NCBI GenBank assembly: GCA_028284565.1
Contig: JANQRM010000440.1
Coordinates: 1 to 11,124, forward strand
Direction of reading: 5' to 3'
DNA from: Anaerolineae bacterium
Lineage (GTDB): Bacteria > Chloroflexota > Anaerolineae > Aggregatilineales > Phototrophicaceae
DNA length: 11,124 bases
In this document: piece after piece, positions 4,561 through 11,124 of the stretch
Layout of the letters: the number at the start of each line of letters is the position of its first letter
How positions within the stretch are numbered: the stretch's first letter is position 1
Notes under the pieces: generated by a model
The model's input: only the letters and a program-made list of their open reading frames with translations
Database searches by the model: none
Told to the model about the DNA's origin: nothing
Made by a program: the position numbers and the translations under genes

Positions 4561-7362
4561 TTAGCGGTCTTTGAATGAAACCTTATAGGAACTGATGGTC
4601 TTCGCCAAGACATCTATGTCTAGGCTGTTGAGTTGAAAATCGGCAACTTGCGATTCAACTTGCTCCTGTAAGTTGACGTGATAGACGTTGGCGATGTCAC
4701 GCGGGAAGGCGAGTGTTGCTGATTGTGTCTCATCAGTCGGATTATAGACTCGCACGATAAGCGATTCCCCATCTTCCGCTTGTTTGATACTGCTCAAAAC
4801 GACACGATCGCTTTCCAACTGAATGCCTGTTTGTTGTGAGAGGGAGTTTCCAGAATGAGGTACAACGGAAATAGCACGCGGTACAGTCAAGAAGTCACGC
4901 GCTTGTTGCCAGATGCGGGATGATTGCCAGTTCCCTTGATGCGGATAGAGTGCCAGCCGATAGTGCAGAGTCTGCTGGAGTTGGGCTTCTGGTGTGGGGA
5001 TACCCGGACCTGCCCCAGTCAATATAGTGGTCGGGTCACGTCTTGCGCCTAAGTAACCGACAGCCCGTAAGAGCGTAAGATCAATATCGCCATTGGGTTG
5101 GACACCAAATTCATGCAACCCCTCAGCAATCACAGCTAGTCCGGACGATTCATCAGGACGACAAAGCGACATCCAATCGTGCATCGGGAAGGTCTCGGCA
5201 GGGTCTTCTATCCACCAATCATTGGGTGCAATGGGTTCAGGCGTAATTGGGCGTGTAATGATGTCAAATTGCATTGCGCTACTGGCGGATGTTACATCCT
5301 CAAATCCTGTTGGGAAGATTACCTGCAAGCGATGATCTTTGGCGCGGTTATCGACAGTCATCTCAATTTCAAGCCGACAACTCCCCTCTCGCAAGATTAC
5401 ATCCACGATGATAGGACAAGTGACCCTCACATCTCGACGACGCTGACGTGCATCATCCAAACTAATGGGAAGTTCTAAGTCATATTCAATGCGAATCTGT
5501 TGAAGCCCGATGTCTGTCCCCACTCGTGAAATGCGTGGACTTGCGCCTTGTGTTGTAATATCTTGATTGAAGGGTGGCGGTGAAAAGGTATAACCATCTC
5601 CGTTATCACCGCTATCAACAAGCAATCCCAAACCAGCGAAAGATTCCATCCATTCGTCGTCTCGTGCAATTAAATCAAATGTCCCATTGGGATTAACCGT
5701 CACTTTCAGATGATCATTCTCTAAGACATGATACTGTTTCGGCTGGACTTTCCATCCGTTGGGATTGGTATCCGTTCTCGCAAAGACAGTCGTATAGCCA
5801 TACGCCGGAACAGTCACACGGAAACTCGCCCGCACTCGTCGAATATCCATTACCCCTCTCGGACCGGAAGCTAGTGCTATCGCTTGTGTGGTCTGTTGGA
5901 TGTCATGAATTTGCACCGGGATTTCATTGCCATCTAGTCCGCGCAGACGAATACTCCGAAAGAAGATTTCCGGCAATTCTGGCATTCCGTAGAGCCAATC
6001 TGCGCGAGTGTTCACATCCTTCACATCCAGAAAGTGCGAGTCCATCGTGATGTCTGGTGAAGGTTTCATCTTAGCCAAAGCCTGTTTTTTGAGCCAATAC
6101 TCTGGCAAATCAATATCCACCGTTATCACTTCATCGCGCTCCCATGGTGAAGGATTGAAGATCATGACCGCTAGTTCATCATCCTTAGAATCATTGAAAT
6201 CGACCTGTTCAGCAATCAGACGAAAGCGTTCTTCTGTGAGATAGTCCGCAATCTCCCTTGACCATTCAAAGCGCGTATTCATCTGCCGATGGACTTCATC
6301 AACAGAGCAACCGCCAATTGAATCATGCGGGTGATTTTTCAGCAACCATTTCCATGCTGTCCATAGATGTCCGGCTGGATAATCCGCAATATCCAACAAC
6401 CATCCCAATGCACACCACGGCTCTGCCCAGCGTTCTAACGATTGAAGCGTCTTTGCATTTTGAATTTTATTATCCACCCGCGACGACAACACATTGTAAA
6501 GCAGGAAGTTCATACTGCCTTCGCTACGAGGCACATCTCGCAATTCCCCATACACTGTTTCCAGCGACTTCCCCTCGACAAATTGCTTCAGTGCATCCCA
6601 AAAGTCTTCAAGTGAAGCATGAATAAACTCAATATCATCAAAGGTGTCATTGGCAATGTTGATAATGGTCGAGAGGTCTTCTCGTGCTTCGACATGGTCA
6701 ACCCCTTGCATCGCCAGCAAGATATTTCCGGTTGCGCGTTCTGCTTTGTAGTAGGCTGTGGCTCGCAAATCATACGCCGCACGTTGTGGATTCTCTGCCA
6801 TTGCCCCCAAGTCACTATAACCGATAATGGTGGACATATGATGCAATAACACCTGTGACCCGTCTGGTGATTCCCACCACAATTCACTTTCTCGATTGCC
6901 TGAATCCAAGCCCCGAAAGTTCATACAGGTGTCGAGTCCAAAGCCCTGCAAAATCTGTGGTAATTGCGCGATATGTCCAAAGGTATCGGGGATATAACCC
7001 ACATTCATCCGATGCCCAAATTCCTCAGCCATCCGACTCCCCAGCAACAAATTCCGCACCAGACTTTCCCCACTGCTCAGGAACTCATCCGGCAAGATGT
7101 ACCACGGACCTACCTTCAACCGACCATCTGTCACATGCCGAATCAGCGTTTCCCGTTGTTCAGGATGAACCTCTAAATAGTCCTCTAATATGATCGTCTG
7201 TCCATCCAGATTGAAGGTCTTGTACTCCGGGTCACGCTCTAATAAAGCAAGGAGCTTGTTCATCAAACGAACCAGACGCACGCGAAACAATTGGAACGAG
7301 CCGTACCATTCCCGATCCCAATGCGTATGGGTTACGACATAAAGTTGATATTTGTTGTCCAT
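4561..7362 (-). CDS. GH38 alpha-mannosidase
   Basis: 933 residues, typical for bacterial GH38 enzymes, which are zinc-dependent retaining alpha-mannosidases. The N-terminal catalytic domain starts at once with VVTHTHWDREW (9-19; zinc ligands by family analogy H14 and D16). YIPDTFGHIAQLPQI (123-137) contains the expected nucleophile and zinc ligand D126. The HPHDSIGGCSVDEVH segment (344-358) supplies zinc ligand H346. Beta-domain hallmarks follow: LENDHLKVTVNPNG (547-560), DSGDNGDGYTFSPP (583-596), GLAVIAEGLHEFGV (741-754), TPEAQ (790-794) and a C-terminal RVYNPTDE (871-878). No signal peptide is present, so it acts in the cytoplasm. It is the last gene of the sugar operon, 11 bases after the preceding stop, with only a weak GAG-type ribosome binding site. 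It probably removes alpha-linked mannose from imported oligosaccharides. The exact linkage, or a mannosylglycerate-type substrate as for MngB, cannot be decided here. Confidence 0.96.
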   Translation of the reverse strand: MDNKYQLYVVTHTHWDREWYGSFQLFRVRLVRLMNKLLALLERDPEYKTFNLDGQTIILEDYLEVHPEQRETLIRHVTDGRLKVGPWYILPDEFLSSGESLVRNLLLGSRMAEEFGHRMNVGYIPDTFGHIAQLPQILQGFGLDTCMNFRGLDSGNRESELWWESPDGSQVLLHHMSTIIGYSDLGAMAENPQRAAYDLRATAYYKAERATGNILLAMQGVDHVEAREDLSTIINIANDTFDDIEFIHASLEDFWDALKQFVEGKSLETVYGELRDVPRSEGSMNFLLYNVLSSRVDNKIQNAKTLQSLERWAEPWCALGWLLDIADYPAGHLWTAWKWLLKNHPHDSIGGCSVDEVHRQMNTRFEWSREIADYLTEERFRLIAEQVDFNDSKDDELAVMIFNPSPWERDEVITVDIDLPEYWLKKQALAKMKPSPDITMDSHFLDVKDVNTRADWLYGMPELPEIFFRSIRLRGLDGNEIPVQIHDIQQTTQAIALASGPRGVMDIRRVRASFRVTVPAYGYTTVFARTDTNPNGWKVQPKQYHVLENDHLKVTVNPNGTFDLIARDDEWMESFAGLGLLVDSGDNGDGYTFSPPPFNQDITTQGASPRISRVGTDIGLQQIRIEYDLELPISLDDARQRRRDVRVTCPIIVDVILREGSCRLEIEMTVDNRAKDHRLQVIFPTGFEDVTSASSAMQFDIITRPITPEPIAPNDWWIEDPAETFPMHDWMSLCRPDESSGLAVIAEGLHEFGVQPNGDIDLTLLRAVGYLGARRDPTTILTGAGPGIPTPEAQLQQTLHYRLALYPHQGNWQSSRIWQQARDFLTVPRAISVVPHSGNSLSQQTGIQLESDRVVLSSIKQAEDGESLIVRVYNPTDETQSATLAFPRDIANVYHVNLQEQVESQVADFQLNSLDIDVLAKTISSYKVSFKDR

Positions 7363-7373
7363 ATTTATCTCAG

Positions 7374-9533
7374 TTAATCGTTGAGGTGGATGTTCAAATC
7401 GGCTAATTGCGATGGGTTGTCGATTTCATAATTGGTGGAACTTGGCTGATGCCCTTTATCTTGATTTGGAATAGACCGTGTGAATGTCACCCATGAGATT
7501 TGCTCACTCTCCCAATCTACAAGATGTGTCAGCGCAATCCGCAAAGGAAAGCTCACAGGTCGAAAATGAAGGAGTTTCTCAAAAACATCGTATTGCACGC
7601 CGCCTAAGCCATAAAGCAAGCCAAAGCCACAAGCAGGGCGCGGATGCCCATCCACCATCGGGAAGTCGTGTGTTTCCCCTGCATGAGTATGTTCAGCAGT
7701 TGCGCCAGGAACGACCATCAACTCATTCGCTACTTCTAAGATAGTCGTATCCTCATAGCTAACATACTCACCATGTCCCAGATACCGACGTAGGTTATTC
7801 GTCAAATCCACGCCTAGATATGCTCCCACTGTATCTCGCCATAAATTTTGCGTCAGCCATCCCCGCACATCCACCGTACTATGTACACAGCCATGTTCCC
7901 GCATGGTCCATTGTGTGCTACTGATCAGGTCGATACGCAATTTGTTCAAGTCGAGGTCAACATCCATCCCACCGCGCAAGGCATAGAGCAAGCCGTGTGT
8001 CGTCCACATTGAATAATGATGATACGAATCTGTATCTGCAAATGAAATCGGATAATGGTCGCCTAGCCAACCTGCTTCCATCGTCTGCTTGATGCCTTCA
8101 ATCTGCTCTCGACAACGACTCGCAAGTGAACCATCGTCAAAGGTTTCTGCGATTTGCATCACCGATGTATATGCCACGACCAAACGCACCCCATGATAGG
8201 ATTGTTCTTCTGAAGCTGTGATTAAACCACTGCCCCAATCATTCGTATTGTCTGCATACTGATTCGGCAAACCACTGCCTGTTGTATCCGATGCAATCAA
8301 GAAATCGACAAGTTCACTGATGAGTTGATGCTTATCCCCCAAAATGGAATCGTCGCCTGTTTGTCGCCAATAATGATGCAAGAGAATGAGATAATTGCAG
8401 TTTTCCTCGACCTTCATCGCGCTCTCAGGACCGCCATAGCGATTGCCTGTTGCTTCAAGGTGTTGCCCGACATCGTGTGCCATATAACCACTGCCCGCTA
8501 TATAGTAGGAAGCCCACTGATTCAGCATCCGCCCAACCAGCTCATCCCAATATTGGAAGAAGAACAATGCCAACTGACAATCGACATCCAAAGTGGAGTG
8601 ATAGGCTCCAATTTCCAAAATCGAGAACCAGTCGTCCTCTGCCCACCACGCATTCGAGGCAATGCCTTTGAATGATGATGACAAAATGAGCTTGAGTTCT
8701 TTCGGGACAGTCGCTTCTAGGATGGTGGATTCAAATACATTACCTTTGTGGATGACGGCTTCCCGATTCGACTGCCACCATGTCAAGACAGCGACCGCAT
8801 TCTCCCACAGCATTGTATAACCAAACTTCAGATACTTGCCTTGCTGATTCAGCGTCGGTTGGGCGATATAACCCACGTGGTAGAAATGAACCGTTTGAGT
8901 CCCATAAGGTTCAAGCGTAACTTTCACTCTCAATTCCCCATCCTCACCCACATCTGCCCCATCCCCAGCGATGACTTGCTCAAAGGTCAAGTTATCAATG
9001 CCCGCATGGTCAATTCCATCGGGAAATTCAATCAGCATAGTTGACCGCACTTGGTTCTTCTCAATTTGTGGATTTGGTATTGATAAGCCAAAGAAGGATT
9101 CCACGTCCACCGCTTCATTGCTGACATTCGTTAATTCGACTTCCAATAGATAACCCGGTGCACAACTGTATTCAAAATTCTGTGGATAAAACGCCGAGCG
9201 AAAGGTAAAAGTCGCTTGAATAGGCAAGCTGGTATCGTTAACATGAAAGGAAGTTGTTAGTGGTGTGATGGATTGTTCTAGTGATGAAAATACATCTCCA
9301 TCTCCAAACGGCAACACACGCTCAACATCTCCTACTCTCACGCCAATATGTGCGGTCTCACTACTCAAGATTTGCGGACAGGTCCCGATGCTAATCCCCA
9401 CACTGTCCGTCTTTTGCCAATCGAAATAATGAAATGTCCCCAAAGGAAACACTCGATACCGACGTGCATTCGGCATCATGACAACCGACAATCGTGAGCC
9501 AAAACAGGGAATAATCGAATCATACAGTGGCAT
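7374..9533 (-). CDS. Clan GH-O-like glycoside hydrolase (GH52/GH116 resemblance)
   Basis: 719 residues without a signal peptide, so cytoplasmic. Residues 25-280 look like the N-terminal beta-sandwich of GH52 (PLGTFHYFDW, HIGVRVGDVERVLPFGDGD). The rest is an alpha-helical barrel. LEIGAYHSTLDVDCQLAL (306-323) resembles the nucleophile segment of GH116/GH52 enzymes (LEG-EY---NT-DV), pointing to E307 as nucleophile. GLPNQYADNTNDWG (421-434) resembles their acid/base segment, pointing to D432. HDVGQHLEATG (353-363) and VEENCNYLI (375-383) also recall DUF4965/glutaminase A-like barrels. The comparison is by remembered motifs, so the family is not settled; beta-xylosidase or beta-glucosidase activity is possible. 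The start at 9533 is 6 bases past the permease stop, with GTGAGAG just before it; internal ATGs at 9479 and 9476 are alternatives but lack a ribosome binding site. Context suggests it works with the mannosidase on one imported glycan. Confidence 0.8.
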   Translation of the reverse strand: MPLYDSIIPCFGSRLSVVMMPNARRYRVFPLGTFHYFDWQKTDSVGISIGTCPQILSSETAHIGVRVGDVERVLPFGDGDVFSSLEQSITPLTTSFHVNDTSLPIQATFTFRSAFYPQNFEYSCAPGYLLEVELTNVSNEAVDVESFFGLSIPNPQIEKNQVRSTMLIEFPDGIDHAGIDNLTFEQVIAGDGADVGEDGELRVKVTLEPYGTQTVHFYHVGYIAQPTLNQQGKYLKFGYTMLWENAVAVLTWWQSNREAVIHKGNVFESTILEATVPKELKLILSSSFKGIASNAWWAEDDWFSILEIGAYHSTLDVDCQLALFFFQYWDELVGRMLNQWASYYIAGSGYMAHDVGQHLEATGNRYGGPESAMKVEENCNYLILLHHYWRQTGDDSILGDKHQLISELVDFLIASDTTGSGLPNQYADNTNDWGSGLITASEEQSYHGVRLVVAYTSVMQIAETFDDGSLASRCREQIEGIKQTMEAGWLGDHYPISFADTDSYHHYSMWTTHGLLYALRGGMDVDLDLNKLRIDLISSTQWTMREHGCVHSTVDVRGWLTQNLWRDTVGAYLGVDLTNNLRRYLGHGEYVSYEDTTILEVANELMVVPGATAEHTHAGETHDFPMVDGHPRPACGFGLLYGLGGVQYDVFEKLLHFRPVSFPLRIALTHLVDWESEQISWVTFTRSIPNQDKGHQPSSTNYEIDNPSQLADLNIHLND

Positions 9534-9539
9534 AAGCTC

Positions 9540-10364
9540 TCACATCTTGACGCTACCCGCCGTCATCCCCTTCACGAGTGACTGACGAGCAAATAGATAA
9601 AGCAAAATCGACGGCACACTATAAATCACAGCCAAAGCAGTCAAGAAGCCAAAATCAACACTCCCTTGATTGCCAAAAGCACGATACAACCCCATAGCGA
9701 TCGGGAAGTTCGTCGGGGAGCGCAAAATCACCAGTGGAATCAGGAAGTCTCCCCACGCCGCTAGAAAAGCAAACAATCCGGTTACTGCCACTCCCGGAGC
9801 CATCAAGGGGAACACAATGCGAATCAGTCCTGACAGTCGATTACAGCCATCCAACCACGCGGACTCTTCCAACTCAATTGGGATACTGTCGACAAAGCCC
9901 TTCATAATCCACAGAGAAATGGGCAACTGCATCGCCGATAAAATCAGGATTGCGCCTTCAAACCGATTGACCAATTGCAATTGGACGGAGAGGCTGAAGA
10001 TGGGGATAATAACCGCCGTAATCGGCATCACCCGTGCCAAGAGCAAGGCATACATAAACGCCACTTTGCCCCGAAATGGTACTCGTGACAGAGGATAAGC
10101 GGCTAAGGTCGATAAAATGACGGTCACCATCATCGTCCCAATGCCAAGGATGAAGCTGTTTTGTAACCAAAGGACAATATCGCTCTCTTGGAACAATTGA
10201 ACATAATGATTGAGTGTCACCGATTGCGGAATTGCCCACGCAGAAGTCGGTTCGATATTAAAGGATGCCAGCAACAACCACGAAATGGGTCCAAAGAAGA
10301 GAATAAAAACAAACAGAAAGAAGAAATATTTCGCGGAATGTTGCCAATACAGATTATCCAGCAT
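9540..10364 (-). CDS. Carbohydrate ABC transporter permease, MalG-like
   Basis: 274 residues, the normal length of CUT1 inner permeases of the MalG type (binding-protein-dependent transport family). About six hydrophobic segments are visible, roughly 13-33, 70-90, 103-125, 136-155, 192-212 and 242-260. The cytoplasmic EAA loop that docks with the ATPase is at 166-190 (EESAWLDGCNRLSGLIRIVF, then PLMAPG). It keeps the DG and the PL-P signature but has Ser and Trp in place of the usual EAA residues and Cys in place of the Ala after DG. The C-terminus KGMTAGSVKM is typical of the subfamily. It starts 1 base after the stop of the partner permease, with GGAAGG as ribosome binding site inside that gene. 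It would import an oligosaccharide together with the MalF-like partner. Confidence 0.95.
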   Translation of the reverse strand: MLDNLYWQHSAKYFFFLFVFILFFGPISWLLLASFNIEPTSAWAIPQSVTLNHYVQLFQESDIVLWLQNSFILGIGTMMVTVILSTLAAYPLSRVPFRGKVAFMYALLLARVMPITAVIIPIFSLSVQLQLVNRFEGAILILSAMQLPISLWIMKGFVDSIPIELEESAWLDGCNRLSGLIRIVFPLMAPGVAVTGLFAFLAAWGDFLIPLVILRSPTNFPIAMGLYRAFGNQGSVDFGFLTALAVIYSVPSILLYLFARQSLVKGMTAGSVKM

Positions 10365-10365
10365 T

Positions 10366-11124
10366 CTACTGCCCTTCCGACCAATCGATACGGATAAAGC
10401 GCAGATAGATAAGTGCCATCACCAGATTAATCAGCAACATAATCACTGATGCCGCCGAGCCATACCCAATCTCGCGGTATTCAAAGGCGTTGCGATAGAT
10501 ATAGACCCCAATCACTTCAGACCGCCCCAAAGGACCCCCACCTGTCATGGCAAAGACAATCCCAAATACCGAGAATGTCCCCATCGTAATTAAGATAAAA
10601 TCGAGCAAAATCGTATAACGAATCAGAGGCAATGTAATCTGTTGGAACTTGTCCCATGCCGAAGCCCCATCCACTTCAGCCGCCTCGTATAACACATCGG
10701 GTATAGCTTCCAACGCAGAGGAAAAGAGCAACATCGTAAATGCCGTTCCGCGCCAGATATTGACCAAGATAATTGAAAGAAGTGGCGTATCAATCAGCCA
10801 GCGTTGTTTTTCGAGACCAAAAGCCAACAAAACCTGATTCGCCGACCCCGATTGAAAATTCAACACGCTTGCCCAGATATAAACAGCAACGATCTCTGGA
10901 ACCACCCACGCCAGCAATACACTCCCGCCGATAATTCCTCGACTAATCAGCCCCGAATATTTGAGTATGACTGCTAAAGCAAAACCAATCAGAAATTGCC
11001 CGACAAATGCAGAGCCAAACACAAAAATGAAGCTAATTTTGATGGAGTTCCAAAACTCATCATCACTGAACAATCGAATGTAATTATCAAACCCAACAAA
11101 GGTAAAATTTTTCGCATTCGGTCC
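10366..11124 (-). CDS. Carbohydrate ABC transporter permease, MalF-like (5' end beyond window)
   Basis: 252 residues are visible and the frame is open to the right edge, so the true start and the first membrane helix are outside. The apparent TTG start at 11073 is internal: the preceding FVGFDNYIRLFSDDEFW is the conserved periplasmic lead-in of CUT1 MalF/UgpA-type permeases. The EAA loop YEAAEVDGASAWDKFQQITL (146-165) followed by PLIRYT is canonical. MTGGGPLGRSEVIGVYIY (193-210) is a typical late loop. Several further membrane helices are visible. It forms the transmembrane pore with the MalG-like partner, one base downstream. No ATPase or solute-binding protein gene is in the window; CUT1 systems often use a shared ATPase encoded elsewhere, and the binding protein is commonly just upstream, here off the right edge. 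Confidence 0.95.
   Translation of the reverse strand, partial: GPNAKNFTFVGFDNYIRLFSDDEFWNSIKISFIFVFGSAFVGQFLIGFALAVILKYSGLISRGIIGGSVLLAWVVPEIVAVYIWASVLNFQSGSANQVLLAFGLEKQRWLIDTPLLSIILVNIWRGTAFTMLLFSSALEAIPDVLYEAAEVDGASAWDKFQQITLPLIRYTILLDFILITMGTFSVFGIVFAMTGGGPLGRSEVIGVYIYRNAFEYREIGYGSAASVIMLLINLVMALIYLRFIRIDWSEGQ

Noticed and set aside
10366..11073. Treating the MalF-like permease as a complete 235-residue gene starting at TTG 11073
   Set aside because: The frame continues to the window edge with conserved family sequence (FVGFDNYIRL), so the gene is truncated by the window.

Overview
The window looks like a piece of a Chloroflexota chromosome, possibly Anaerolineae-like. This is inferred from style, not proven: base composition near 50% GC by eye, a Pkn-type Ser/Thr kinase, an ECF sigma factor paired with a non-zinc membrane anti-sigma protein carrying a YPDYADELAPMLEA-type N-terminus, a Thr/Pro-rich stalk and a LysM-like domain, and a CUT1 sugar ABC transporter next to intracellular glycosidases. 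No rRNA, tRNA, CRISPR, insertion sequence or phage gene was seen.

Left half (1-4164), a signalling and envelope block. A Ser/Thr kinase runs off the left edge on the minus strand (1-523). It is divergent from a secreted protein (752-2251) made of a signal peptide, a LysM-like domain and 14 tandem repeats, each with an exact Cys-x9-Cys pair, separated by Asp/Asn/Gly-rich linkers. The 228-base divergent intergenic region holds nested TTGAC/GTCAA inverted repeats that overlap the candidate promoters of both genes. Next come an ECF sigma factor (2342-2923) and a single-pass membrane anti-sigma-like protein (2920-4164) whose start overlaps the sigma stop as ATGA. The outer domain of the anti-sigma protein is the same Cys-paired LysM-like domain found in the repeat protein, so the three plus-strand genes look like one functional module for sensing or decorating the cell surface.

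Middle (4165-4560), a 396-base gap. It holds a small inverted repeat that could end transcripts from both sides, a previously unlisted 23-codon minus-strand ORF with a good ribosome binding site encoding a hydrophobic peptide, and AT-rich DNA with a possible promoter for it.

Right half (4561-11124), a minus-strand sugar operon, read from right to left: a MalF-like permease (cut by the window edge), a MalG-like permease, a clan GH-O-like glycoside hydrolase (GH52/GH116 resemblance) and a GH38 alpha-mannosidase. Gaps are only 1, 6 and 11 bases, so co-transcription is likely. Neither glycosidase has a signal peptide, which fits import of a mannose-containing oligosaccharide followed by cytoplasmic hydrolysis. 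The solute-binding protein, the promoter and any dedicated ATPase must lie beyond the right edge or elsewhere.

The most novel item is the CX9C-repeat LysM protein and its link to the LysM-tipped anti-sigma protein. The second is the 23-residue peptide.
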